In this document: positions 44,551-54,089 of the stretch, piece after piece | Numbering within the stretch: the stretch's first letter is position 1 | How the letters are laid out: each line of letters starts with the position of its first letter | NCBI GenBank assembly: GCA_965279095.1 | Contig: CBDIHH010000006.1 | Span: 310,001-374,000 of the forward strand | Reading direction: 5' to 3' | DNA from: CBDIHH01 sp965279095 | Lineage (GTDB): Bacteria > Pseudomonadota > Alphaproteobacteria > Caulobacterales > Caulobacteraceae | DNA length: 64,000 bases | Notes under the pieces: model-generated | The model's database searches: none | Seen by the model: the letters and a program-made list of their open reading frames with translations, nothing else | Told to the model about the DNA's origin: nothing | Program-made: the position numbers and the translations under genes

Positions 44551-44954
44551 AGTGGGCTCAGTCGCTGATCCGCATCGCCAACCACCAGGTCGATGAGCTG
44601 CAGAAACGGCTTGGCGAGATCGTCGGCCGGCGCACCAACGCGGAGCTGCGCCTGACCATGCTGCAGGCCGAGGCCGAGGCCGAGAAGCTGGAGGCGACCC
44701 GCAACGCCGAGGCCGGCTGGTACCACATCGGCTTCCAGCAGGGCTGGCGCTGGCGGCGCGGCGAGATCGAGGCCGAGATCGCCCAGATCGCCATCGAGGA
44801 GGAGGGCGCCCGCGACGCCCTGTCCCAGGCCTACGGCGAGCTGAAGAAGTTCGAGCAGGTCGCCGAGACCGCCCGCGTCGCCGAGGTCAAGGAAGCGATG
44901 CGCAAGGAGACGATGGTGATGGACGAACTGGGCCAGCGCCGGGTGGCGGGGTAG
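44547..44954 (+). CDS. fliJ: Flagellar export protein FliJ
   Basis: This 135-residue protein is almost entirely coiled coil (ANHQVDELQKRLGEIVGRRTN, LTMLQAEAEAEKLEATRNAE, EKFEQVAETARVAEVKEAM-type heptads). Position directly after fliI with GTG start overlapping its stop identifies it as FliJ, the stalk-like activator of the FliI ring. The sequence itself is poorly conserved in the family, so context carries the assignment. A GC-rich palindromic repeat begins right after the stop. Confidence 0.88.
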   Translation: MKWAQSLIRIANHQVDELQKRLGEIVGRRTNAELRLTMLQAEAEAEKLEATRNAEAGWYHIGFQQGWRWRRGEIEAEIAQIAIEEEGARDALSQAYGELKKFEQVAETARVAEVKEAMRKETMVMDELGQRRVAG

Positions 44955-45037
44955 GCGTACTCCTCCCCCGGACCCTCGCGTAAGCGAGGGGACTGGGGGA
45001 GGGGGACCACGCGAAGCGTGGTGGAGGGGGCTGCGCC
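44955..45037. repeat. GC-rich repeat, left inverted copy
   Basis: GCGTACTCCTCCCCC, then GGGGGAGGGGGACCACGCGA and AGCGTGGTGGAGGGGGC, occur here; the reverse complement of the same pieces is found at 45498-45560. The two inverted copies flank the small membrane gene at 45128-45430. Confidence 0.75.
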
Positions 45038-45127
45038 CGGGGGTGGGGGCTTGGCCGACGCCTTGCAGACCTTCGTAACTACTGGTTGTCTCAGGTCAGT
45101 CGTTCTTCGCTCCAGAAGCTCCTGAAG

Positions 45128-45430
45128 ATGCCATACCCAACTTCCCGTCCCCACGAATGGGCAAAGGCACCCACCGCTGTCGCGCTAGCCGTGACGGCGC
45201 TCGGCGCTTTGCCCGCAATGATCTGGGGTGTGGTCGCCGGGCTTTGGACGTTCAGCACACAGGACTACGGCTCCTTTTTTGGAGTGCTTTTGATCATGGC
45301 CTTTCTCATCGGTACCCCGCTAGCCGCGTTTAAAGCGGCGCTGGGAGGCAAGCCGCGCTTTGCGCTTGCACTGACCGCGCCTGCTCTCTCGCTCTATGTC
45401 GTGACGGCGCTAGTTGGTTTCGGACACTAG
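45128..45430 (+). CDS. Small membrane protein in a repeat-flanked segment
   Basis: The start is taken at ATG 45128 (MPYPTSRPHEWAKAPTAV), giving 100 residues; the frame is open from 45086. Three hydrophobic helices are visible (about 17-38, 46-66 and 78-97). Base composition is lower in GC than neighbouring flagellar genes (CTTTTTTGGAGTGCTTTTGA-type stretches). I recognise no family. It is flanked by inverted copies of a GC-rich repeat, which suggests an inserted segment between fliJ and the DUF4282 gene. Confidence 0.55.
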   Translation: MPYPTSRPHEWAKAPTAVALAVTALGALPAMIWGVVAGLWTFSTQDYGSFFGVLLIMAFLIGTPLAAFKAALGGKPRFALALTAPALSLYVVTALVGFGH

Positions 45431-45497
45431 CGGGCGTATCCACCCCCCCACCAGGCTCTGGCAAAGGCAGTTACAACTCGCCCCATTCGCAAACCGC

Positions 45498-45560
45498 GGC
45501 GCTGCCCCCTCCACCACGCTTCGCGTGGTCCCCCTCCCCCACAAGGGGGGAGGAGTACGC
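45498..45560. repeat. GC-rich repeat, right inverted copy
   Basis: CCCCCTCCACCACGCTTCGC and GTGGTCCCCCTCCCCC followed by GGAGGAGTACGC are the reverse complement of the element at 44955-45037, with a shorter central part. It ends 8 bases before the DUF4282 stop codon. Confidence 0.75.
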
Positions 45561-45567
45561 GGGATCG

Positions 45568-45939
45568 CTAAATCGGCGCGCCCGGCTGGCGTTGGGCGTC
45601 CTCGGCGGCGGCGGCGCGCAGGGCGCGGAGGTCTTCGCTGATGCGGAAGATGGCCACGTAGAACTCGCAGAAGGCGCGCCACATCAGGACCATGGCGCTG
45701 AACACCAGGGCGCCGGCCACCAGCATGCCGAAGGCCAGCAGGATGCCCGGCAGGTCGCCCTCGCGCAGGGCGGTGCCCACGGCGGCGCCGGCGATGAAGA
45801 AGGCGATCAGGGCGATCACGCCCAGGCCGGACCAGTAGATCAGATGGATGACCGGGGTGGTCAGCATCCGGTCGAAGGTGAGGATATCCCAGAAGCCCGC
45901 TTTGGCGGGCCGCCCGGCCGGGGTCCTGGAGAGGGTCAT
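45568..45939 (-). CDS. DUF4282 membrane protein
   Basis: The 123 residues start MTLSRTPAGRPAKAGFWDIL. The pattern FWDILTFDRMLTTPVIHLIYWSG (quoted here from residues 16-38 in two overlapping pieces in the family), a second helix LLAFGMLVAGALVFSAMVLM and RAFCEFYVAIFRISEDLRAL is that of DUF4282 proteins, with two or three membrane helices. Function is unknown. It lies downstream of flhA in the opposite sense to fliI-fliJ and is separated from flhA by about 83 bases. Confidence 0.8.
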   Translation of the reverse strand: MTLSRTPAGRPAKAGFWDILTFDRMLTTPVIHLIYWSGLGVIALIAFFIAGAAVGTALREGDLPGILLAFGMLVAGALVFSAMVLMWRAFCEFYVAIFRISEDLRALRAAAAEDAQRQPGAPI

Positions 45940-46022
45940 CTATTTCTCGTCCTGGCGGCGGCGCGCGATCGACATCGACCCTCGCTATCAGGGCGAGGCT
46001 TTGCGCGCAACGGGGGTTGCCT

Positions 46023-48116
46023 TCAGACCTGTCCGACGGTCTTCAGACGCGCCTTCGGGTGGATCTCGTTCTGGCTCATGACGACGGTCTGGCCGCGGAA
46101 GCGCTCGATGATGGAGCGGACGTAGGGGCGGATGGCGGGGCCGGTGAGCAGGACCGGCGTCTCGCCCATGGCGGCGGCCTTCTCGAAGGCGTCGCGCACG
46201 CCGCGGATGAAGTCCTGCAGGCGCGAGGGCGCCAGGGCCAGCTGCTTGTCGTCCCCCGGCCCGATCAGGGCGTCGGCGAAGGTGTTCTCCCACTCCGGGG
46301 TGAGGGTGACGATGGGCAGGGAGCCGTCGGCCGTGCGGTTCTGCCAGCACAGCTGGCGGGCCAGGCGCTGGCGCACGTGCTCGACGATGTTGACCACGCT
46401 GGCGGTGTGGGGGGCGGCCTCGCCGATGCCCTCGAGGATCTGCGGCAGGTCGCGGATCGACACCCGCTCCTTGAGCAGGGCCTGCAGCACCCGCTGGGCG
46501 GCGGTGGCCGAGACGATGGAGGGGATGAGGTCGTCCACCAGCTTCTTCTGCTCGGGGGGCAGGTCCTTGAGGAGCTTCTGGGTCTCCGAATAGGACAGCA
46601 GGTCGGCCATGTTGTCCTTGAGGATCTCGGTCAGGTGGGTGGTCAGGACCGTGGCCGGGTCGACGATGGTGTAGCCGCGGAAGGTGGCCTCCTCGCGCAG
46701 GGAATCGTCGATCCAGGTGGCGGGCAGGCCGAAGGCCGGCTCGCGGCAGTGTTCCCCGGGCAGGTCGATCTGGCCCCCGGCGGGATCCATGGCCAGCAGG
46801 CTGCCCAGGCGCACCTCGCCGTCGCCGGCGTCCATCTCCTTGATGCGGATGGCGTAGCCCTGGTTGGGAAGGCGCATGTTGTCGAGAATGCGCACCGCCG
46901 GCATGACGAAGCCGTATTCGGCGGCCAGCGTCCGGCGCAGGGCGCGGATCTGGTCGGTGAGGCGGCGGCCTTCCAGGTCGTTGATCAGGCTGAGCAGCCC
47001 GTAGCCCAGCTCGATCTTAATGTCGTCGATGGCCAGGGCGGTGGAGATGGGCTCCTCCTCCTGGGCGGCCGGGGCGGCGTCGCCCGGGGCTTTGGCGGGT
47101 GGCGCGGCGCTGGTGTGAGAGCGGCGCCAGGACAGCACCCCCGCGCCGATGGAGATGGCGGCGAAGGGCAGGATGGGCATGCCGGGGACGAAGGCGATGA
47201 TGCCGGCGGCGGCCGAGACCACGCCCAGGGCGACCGGGTTCATGGCCAGCTGGGCGACCAGGGCCTTGTCAGCTGAGCCCTCGACGCCGGACTTGGAGAC
47301 CAGGAAGCCGGCGGCGATGGAGATGATCAGGGCGGGCAGCTGGCTGACGAGGCCGTCGCCGACGGTCATGAGGGTGTACTGGGTCGCCGCCTGGCCGATG
47401 GGCAGCTTGTGCTGCACCACCCCGATCAGGATGCCGCCGATGATGTTGATGCTGGTGATGATCAGCACGGCGATGGCGTCGCCGCGGACGAACTTGGAGG
47501 CGCCGTCCATGGCCCCGAAGAAGGTCGACTCCTGCTCCAGCTCCTTGCGGCGGAGCTTGGCGGCGTCCTCGTCGATCAGCCCGGAGGACAGGTCGGCGTC
47601 GATGGCCATCTGCTTGCCCGGCATGGAGTCCAGGGTGAAGCGGGCGGCGACCTCGGCGATGCGCGAGGAGCCCTTGGTGATGACCACGAAGTTCACGATC
47701 ACCAGGATGGCGAAGACGATCACCCCGATGATGAAGTCGCCGCCCATCATCAGCGCGCCGAAGGCCGCGATGATGTGACCGGCGGCCTCCTTGCCCTCGT
47801 GGCCGTGGCTGAGGATCAGCCGGGTCGAGGCCAGGTTCAGGCCCAGCCGGAACAGGGTGGTGACCAGCAGCACCGTGGGGAAGGCGGTGAATTCCAGCGG
47901 CTTCTTGATCAGGATCGCCGTCATCAGGATGAGGACGGCGCTGGTGATCGAGATGGCCAGGAACAGATCCAGCACCAGGGCCGGGATCGGCAGGATCAGA
48001 AGGACGATGATCCCGACCACGCCGATGGCCATGACCACGTCGCCACGCGCCACCCAGCCCCACATCTCCTTGCCGGAGGGGCGGACGAAGGGGATGACGA
48101 CGCCGGCGTCAGCCAT
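46023..48116 (-). CDS. flhA: Flagellar type III export protein FlhA
   Basis: This 697-residue protein is the export gate of the flagellar basal body. Eight N-terminal membrane helices (about 20-330) include ALVLDLFLAISITSAVLILM and the conserved FHIPEP-like block TLFRLGLNLASTRLIL, then EVAARFTLDSMPGKQMAIDADL. The cytoplasmic domain (about 350-697) binds substrates and chaperones and ends in FRGQTVVMSQNEIHPKARL. Length matches Caulobacter FlhA. It is downstream of flbD with a 181-base gap that holds an inverted repeat. Confidence 0.97.
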   Translation of the reverse strand: MADAGVVIPFVRPSGKEMWGWVARGDVVMAIGVVGIIVLLILPIPALVLDLFLAISITSAVLILMTAILIKKPLEFTAFPTVLLVTTLFRLGLNLASTRLILSHGHEGKEAAGHIIAAFGALMMGGDFIIGVIVFAILVIVNFVVITKGSSRIAEVAARFTLDSMPGKQMAIDADLSSGLIDEDAAKLRRKELEQESTFFGAMDGASKFVRGDAIAVLIITSINIIGGILIGVVQHKLPIGQAATQYTLMTVGDGLVSQLPALIISIAAGFLVSKSGVEGSADKALVAQLAMNPVALGVVSAAAGIIAFVPGMPILPFAAISIGAGVLSWRRSHTSAAPPAKAPGDAAPAAQEEEPISTALAIDDIKIELGYGLLSLINDLEGRRLTDQIRALRRTLAAEYGFVMPAVRILDNMRLPNQGYAIRIKEMDAGDGEVRLGSLLAMDPAGGQIDLPGEHCREPAFGLPATWIDDSLREEATFRGYTIVDPATVLTTHLTEILKDNMADLLSYSETQKLLKDLPPEQKKLVDDLIPSIVSATAAQRVLQALLKERVSIRDLPQILEGIGEAAPHTASVVNIVEHVRQRLARQLCWQNRTADGSLPIVTLTPEWENTFADALIGPGDDKQLALAPSRLQDFIRGVRDAFEKAAAMGETPVLLTGPAIRPYVRSIIERFRGQTVVMSQNEIHPKARLKTVGQV

Positions 48117-48137
48117 GGGTTAGAGCACCACCGATGA

Positions 48138-48290
48138 ACCCTTCTCCCTCGATGGGAGAAGGGCAGGGATGAGGGTGTGCGCAGGCCGGGTCAGGGCTCC
48201 GCGCGCGAGGCGCCGCCTCATGCGCCCCCTCCACGAGCGGCGCGAGCGCACCCCCACCCAACCCTCCCCCATCGAGGGGGAGGGCTCTGT
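48138..48290. repeat. Inverted repeat between flbD and flhA
   Basis: CCCTTCTCCCTCGATGGGAG and GGGATGAGGGTGTGCGC on the left are inverted on the right as GCGCACCCCCACCCAACCC and CCCCCATCGAGGGGGAGGG. Each arm itself forms a hairpin around ATCGA(T/G). The element interrupts the otherwise tight fliF-to-flhA gene series and may attenuate read-through into flhA. Confidence 0.65.
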
Positions 48291-48297
48291 TTGCCCG

Positions 48298-49689
<1,392 letters not shown>

Positions 49690-49727
49690 GTCAGGATCTC
49701 CGCAGGCTTATCGACAGGGCGCGCGCA

Positions 49728-50084
49728 TCAGACATTGGCGTCCCCGTCCTTAATGATTTCCGTCATCGTCACCCCGAGGCGGTCATCGACGATGACGACC
49801 TCGCCGCGGGCGACGAGCCGGTTGTTGACGTAGATGTCGATGGCCTCGCCGACCTTGCGGTCCAGCTCCAGCACCGAGCCGTTGGTCAGCTTCAGCAACT
49901 GGGCCACCGACATGTTGGCCCGGCCCAGGACGGCCGAGATGTTGACCGGCACATCGAAGACGGTGGCCAGGTCGGCGGCGGATTTCTCCTCGAATTCCAC
50001 CATGGTGTCGGTAGCCAGCGCTCCGGACCCGAAATCCTCCAGGGACAGGGCAGAGTCGCCGCCGCGCAGGTCTTCATCAGCCAT
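49728..50084 (-). CDS. fliN: Flagellar motor switch protein FliN
   Basis: This 118-residue C-ring protein has a short acidic N-terminus (SALSLEDFGSG) and a SpoA-type domain (about 40-112: VFDVPVNISAVLGRANMSVA, LLKLTNGSVLELDRKVGEAID, VNNRLVARGEVVIVDDRLGV). It forms the distal part of the motor switch that binds CheY-P. It overlaps the fliH stop by 8 bases and is followed by flbD after 38 bases. Confidence 0.95.
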   Translation of the reverse strand: MADEDLRGGDSALSLEDFGSGALATDTMVEFEEKSAADLATVFDVPVNISAVLGRANMSVAQLLKLTNGSVLELDRKVGEAIDIYVNNRLVARGEVVIVDDRLGVTMTEIIKDGDANV

Positions 50085-50751
50085 CGTTCGGCCTTTCGGT
50101 GGTCGGCCGCGTGGCCGGAGTCAGGGGCTCCCCGTGCAGCCCTTCGGCGGCCAGGGCGGTTTGCAGGGCGTCGGCGACGCGCGCAGCCGCGGCCTCCGGA
50201 TCGAACGCGGCGCGGCCGTCGCCCCAGTCGAAGGCGAAGGCCGCGGGGGGCATGCCGGGAGAGGCCTTGACGGTGATCTGGCCGGGATAGCCGGCGGCGT
50301 CCGCGGCCTGTTCCAGGGCCCTCTGGAGGCGCTCCACCAGGGCCGCCGGGGCATGGACGATCAGGCGGGGCACCGCCTCGACCTCCCGCGCCAGGGACTG
50401 CAGGGCCGCCACGGCCGGGGCCTCGGGAAACAGGGCGAGGGCCTCGCCGGCGATCTTGCCGGCGGCGGCCAGGGCCAGCTGGGCCGAGGCGGCGCGGTGC
50501 CCGTGGGCCACGGCGGCCAGGGTCGGCAGGGCGGCGGCGATGTCGACGCCGATCTGGCGCAGGGCGGCGACGACCTCGGCCTCGGCGCGCGCCACCGCGG
50601 ACTGCTCGCCGCGGCGATAGGCGTCCTCAATCAGGGCCTCGACCTCGGCGGCGGGCACGAGGCGCCGGGGGCGCGGCGCCTCGGACACCACGGCGCCGTC
50701 GCCGTCGAAGACGGTCTCGAAGATGAAGCGCTTGTGAGGAGGCGCGGTCAT
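50077..50751 (-). CDS. fliH: Flagellar assembly protein FliH (FlbE)
   Basis: This 224-residue protein, called FlbE in Caulobacter, lies between fliG and fliN. Residues 45-90 form an alanine-rich helix (ALIEDAYRRGEQSAVARAEAE), followed by a C-terminal domain resembling the peripheral stalk of ATP synthase (LIVHAPAALVERLQRALEQA). It links the FliI ATPase to the C-ring. Sequence conservation is low; the order fliF-fliG-x-fliN makes the call. It starts 1 base after the fliG stop. Confidence 0.88.
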   Translation of the reverse strand: MTAPPHKRFIFETVFDGDGAVVSEAPRPRRLVPAAEVEALIEDAYRRGEQSAVARAEAEVVAALRQIGVDIAAALPTLAAVAHGHRAASAQLALAAAGKIAGEALALFPEAPAVAALQSLAREVEAVPRLIVHAPAALVERLQRALEQAADAAGYPGQITVKASPGMPPAAFAFDWGDGRAAFDPEAAAARVADALQTALAAEGLHGEPLTPATRPTTERPNDG

Positions 50752-50752
50752 G

Positions 50753-51784
50753 TCAGTAGATCAGCTCGTCGTCGCCGCCCTGGCCGGCGAGCATGATCTC
50801 GCCCTTGGCGGCCAGGTCCTTGGCGGCCTGCACCATGGACATCTGCGCCTGATCGACGTCGCGCAGGCGCACGGGCCCCATGCTCTCCATGTCCTCGCGC
50901 ATGATCTTGGCGGCGCGCTCGGACATGTTGGAGAAGAACATCTCGCGCAGGCTGTCGGAGGCGCCCTTGAGGCCCAGCGCCAGCTGGTCCTTCTCCACGG
51001 CCCGCAGCAGGGTCTGGATGCCGCCTGGGTCGAGCTTGCCGAGGTCCTCGAAGACGAACATCAGGGCCCGGATCCGCTCGGCGGACTCGCGATTGCGCTC
51101 TTCCAGGGCGGCGATGAACCGGCCCTCGGTTTGGCGGTCGAAGTTGTTGAAGATGTCGGCCATCATCTCGTGGCTGTCGCGCTTGGAGGTGCGCGCCAGG
51201 TTGGACATGAACTCGGTGCGCAGGGTCTGTTCGATCTTGTCGAGGATCTCGCGCTGCACCGGCTCCATGCGCAGCATCCGCTGCACGCACTCCAGGGCGA
51301 AGTCCTCGGGCAGGGCCGACAGCACCCGGGCGGCGTGCTCGCCCTTGATCTTGGACAGCACCACGGCGACGGTCTGGGGGTATTCGTTCTTCAGGTAGTT
51401 GGCGAGAACGGCCTCGTTCACATTGGCCAGCTTGTCCCACATGGTGCGACCCGCCGGGCCGCGGATCTCCTCCATCAGGCTCTCGACCTTGTCGCCCGGC
51501 ATGAAGGACGACAGCAGGCGCTGGGTCTGCTCGTAGGAGCCCATGATCGCCCCGGCCGAGGAGAGGCCGGAGACGAACTCCACCATCAGGTCCTCGACGC
51601 AGCTGGACGAGACGGTGCCGAGGCTCGACATAGCCTGGGAGATCTCCTTGATCTCCTCGTCGTCCAGGGCCTTCCACAGGGCGTGGTGCTCCTCGCCCAG
51701 GGACAGCAGTATGATCGCGGCCTTCTCCGCGCCGTTCAGGCGGGAGGTGTCGGTGACGCTCTTGCGGGTGCGGGGGACGCTCAT
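50753..51784 (-). CDS. fliG: Flagellar motor switch protein FliG
   Basis: This 343-residue switch protein couples MS ring and torque generation. Armadillo-like repeats run through the N-terminal and middle parts (LNGAEKAAIILLSLGEEHHA, EMSSLGTVSS-type, VNEAVLANYLKNEYPQTVAVVLSKI) with the EHPQ-like motif as EYPQ. The C-terminal charge-bearing helix region is FVFEDLGKLDPGGIQTLLRAVEKDQLALGLKG (quoted from it in the family as the torque helix). Start overlaps the fliF stop by 4 bases. Confidence 0.96.
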   Translation of the reverse strand: MSVPRTRKSVTDTSRLNGAEKAAIILLSLGEEHHALWKALDDEEIKEISQAMSSLGTVSSSCVEDLMVEFVSGLSSAGAIMGSYEQTQRLLSSFMPGDKVESLMEEIRGPAGRTMWDKLANVNEAVLANYLKNEYPQTVAVVLSKIKGEHAARVLSALPEDFALECVQRMLRMEPVQREILDKIEQTLRTEFMSNLARTSKRDSHEMMADIFNNFDRQTEGRFIAALEERNRESAERIRALMFVFEDLGKLDPGGIQTLLRAVEKDQLALGLKGASDSLREMFFSNMSERAAKIMREDMESMGPVRLRDVDQAQMSMVQAAKDLAAKGEIMLAGQGGDDELIY

Positions 51785-53424
51785 GCGCTGTCGTGCAGCC
51801 AGCTACGCAGGATCGAAACCGACTCGTCGGGATGGGCGTCGACGAATTCAGCGACCCGCTTGACCGACGAGGCCTTCACCTGGCCCTCGATCTTGGCGAT
51901 GTCGATGCGCTGTTCCATGTCGGACGACTGGGGGCCGGCGAGGGCCAACTGGTCGCCGCCCTGATAGCCCACCCCGGCGACGCCCTGGGCCATCGGCGCG
52001 CCGCCGCCGCCGCCGGCCAGGGCCAGGGCCATGCCGGGCGATCCCTGGCCAGCGCCCTTCACCAGGGGGCGGGCGACGAAGAAGATGATCAGGGCGGCGA
52101 CCACCAGGAGGATCAGAAGCTCGCCGCCGCGCATCATGTCGTTCTTGTCGAAGTTGAACATGCCTGGCTTGGCCGAGGTCCCGGCGCCGTTGTCCTCCTC
52201 GCGGCTGAAGCGGACATTGACGACGCTGACCTGGTCCTGACGCTCGGTGCTGAAGCCCACCGCCGAGCGCACCAGCTGCTCGATCCGCTTCATCTCGTCG
52301 GCGCTGCGGGGGGCGTAGCTGGTCTTGCCCTTGGCGTCGGTGGTGGTCAGCCCGTCCACGGCCACGGCGACGGACAGTCGCTTGATGGCGCCCGGCTCGG
52401 TGACCTCGGTGCGGGTGGTGCGCGAGATCTCGTAGTTGGTGGTCTCCTCGGTGCGTCCGCTCGCCGATCCGGCCTGGCTGGGGCTGGCGGTGTCGGGGGC
52501 GCCGGGGATGTTCTGGGCGGTGGACACTTCGCCCGAGGACTTGGGCTCGCTGTCCTTGGCGTTCTCCTCGACGGTCTGGGTGGAGCGCACCACCTGGCCG
52601 TCGGGGTCGTATTTCTCCTCCTGGACGGTGACCCGGTTCAGGTCGAGGTCGGCGGAGACCTGCACCCTCGCCTTGCCGGGGCCGACGACGCCCTCGACGA
52701 GGTCCTTGACGGTCTTGCGGATGCGCTCCTCGGCCCCCGTGCGGGCGCCCTCGGCGGCCTGGTCGGCCATGGAGTCGGCGTCGCCGCCGGCCAGCATCTT
52801 GCCGCGCTCGTCGACCACCGTGACATGGTCGGGCTTCAGGTTGGGCACGGCGCTGGCGACCAGATTGCGCAGGGCGCGGACCTGGTCGGCGCCGAGTTCG
52901 CGGCCGGTCAGGCCGATGACGATCGAGGCGGTCGGCGCGCTTGCCTCCTCCTCGAACAGCTGGCGCTTGGGCAGCACCAGGTGGACACGGGCCGAGGCCA
53001 CGCCGTCCAGGGATCGGATGGTGCGGGCCAGTTCGCCTTCGAGGGCGCGCTGGCGGTTGAGGGTCTGGACGAAGTCGGTCTGGCCGAGGGCGGAGCTCTC
53101 GTCGAAGATCTCGTAGCCTACCGAGCCGGAGGTGGGCAGGCCCTTGCCCGACAGCAGCAGGCGGGTGGAGGCGACCTTGTCGCGGTCGACCATCAGGGTC
53201 GAGCCGTCGCCCTTCGCCTCGTATTTGATCCCCGCCTGCTCGAGGGCGGCGGTGATCGAGGAGGCTTCCTTCAGGTCGAGGTTGGCATAGAGGAGCCCCT
53301 GGGGCTGCTGGCCCATGTTGAGGACCAGGGCGAACAGGGCCGCGGCGGCGCCCGCCGAGACGCCGATGATGGCGGCCAGTCGTCCGACGCCGAAACGTTG
53401 CAGGGCGTTGACGAACTGCTCCAC
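51781..53424 (-). CDS. fliF: Flagellar MS-ring protein FliF
   Basis: This 547-residue protein builds the MS ring, the first part of the flagellum. It has a first membrane helix at about 15-40 (LAAIIGVSAGAAAALFALVL), periplasmic ring-building domains (YANLDLKEASSITAALEQAG, ELARTIRSLDGVASARVHLVLP), a second membrane helix at about 435-455 (LLILLVVAALIIFFVARPLV) and a C-terminal FliG-binding segment (FVDAHPDESVSILRSWLHD). A CtrA-like box lies 70-84 bases upstream of the start. It heads the operon fliF-fliG-fliH-fliN-flbD. Confidence 0.97.
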   Translation of the reverse strand: MEQFVNALQRFGVGRLAAIIGVSAGAAAALFALVLNMGQQPQGLLYANLDLKEASSITAALEQAGIKYEAKGDGSTLMVDRDKVASTRLLLSGKGLPTSGSVGYEIFDESSALGQTDFVQTLNRQRALEGELARTIRSLDGVASARVHLVLPKRQLFEEEASAPTASIVIGLTGRELGADQVRALRNLVASAVPNLKPDHVTVVDERGKMLAGGDADSMADQAAEGARTGAEERIRKTVKDLVEGVVGPGKARVQVSADLDLNRVTVQEEKYDPDGQVVRSTQTVEENAKDSEPKSSGEVSTAQNIPGAPDTASPSQAGSASGRTEETTNYEISRTTRTEVTEPGAIKRLSVAVAVDGLTTTDAKGKTSYAPRSADEMKRIEQLVRSAVGFSTERQDQVSVVNVRFSREEDNGAGTSAKPGMFNFDKNDMMRGGELLILLVVAALIIFFVARPLVKGAGQGSPGMALALAGGGGGAPMAQGVAGVGYQGGDQLALAGPQSSDMEQRIDIAKIEGQVKASSVKRVAEFVDAHPDESVSILRSWLHDSA

Positions 53425-53493
53425 GCGGTGACTTCCCCCTGACGCGGGCCAGAAGCACGCCGCGTCGCTAGGCAGGAATTACCGGGTGCTTGG

Positions 53494-53508
53494 TAAACGG
53501 GGACTTAA
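53494..53508 (-). promoter_or_regulatory. CtrA-like box upstream of fliF
   Basis: On the minus strand TTAAGTCCCCGTTTA reads TTAA-N7-TTTA, one base off the CtrA consensus TTAA-N7-TTAA. It lies 70 bases before the fliF start. CtrA activation of fliF is established in Caulobacter, and SciP, a CtrA inhibitor, is encoded next door. Confidence 0.6.
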
Positions 53509-53637
53509 GCGGGCCAGGCCCGCAGGCGTCCCGCGGCGGCGATAATGTCGCAGCCGCGGGACCAGCGACCCGGCGTCAGGTCGCTCCCGCCGATGGCCGG
53601 GCCCGGATCTTCATGCGATTGAAATCGGTCCACCGAC

Positions 53638-53922
53638 CTATCGATATTGCTGGATGCGCGTGGTGCGCAGGCCGGCAAGACCGTGCTGATCGATGGATTG
53701 CTGCCAGCCGAGGAATTCCTCGTTCGTAAGCCGATAGCGGTCGCAGGCCTCGTCGAGCGTCAACAGCCCGCCGCGAACCGCCGCCACAACCTCTGCCTTG
53801 CGACGGATCACCCAACGTTGGGTGTTCGCCGGCGGCAGATCGTTGAGGGTCAGCGGCGCGCCCGTCGGACCGATCACATATTTCTCGCCCCTGGAGTTGA
53901 GGCGTTCTTGTTGTTGGAACAT
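53638..53922 (-). CDS. sciP: CtrA inhibitor SciP (DUF1153)
   Basis: This 94-residue protein has GEKYVIGPTGAPLTLNDLPP, then RWVIRRKAEVVAAVRGGLL, then DEACDRYRLTNEEFLGWQQS and GLAGLRTTRIQQYR, very close to Caulobacter SciP. SciP carries a helix-turn-helix and blocks CtrA-activated promoters in the swarmer stage. Its location between fliF and flgE is also the Caulobacter one. Length fits. A GANTC (CcrM) site lies 65 bases upstream of the start, at 53987-53991. Confidence 0.95.
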   Translation of the reverse strand: MFQQQERLNSRGEKYVIGPTGAPLTLNDLPPANTQRWVIRRKAEVVAAVRGGLLTLDEACDRYRLTNEEFLGWQQSIDQHGLAGLRTTRIQQYR

Positions 53923-54089
53923 GGCTTACGCCCTTCCCACCATCACTGTTGCGATGGACAATACGGGTGACGGCATAACAGCCAATGAATCCCAATAGTA
54001 AAAATGCCGGTAACCATGTCGAGCCTCTCGGCAGTTTTGAGTGTGTTCAAGAAGCCCGGAGTGAGTAAGGCTCATGATCAGGGTATTGA

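Noticed and set aside
50750..53442. Long plus-strand frames opposite fliG and fliF
   Set aside because: Antisense shadows rich in Gly, His and Leu; the minus-strand genes are complete and in operon order.
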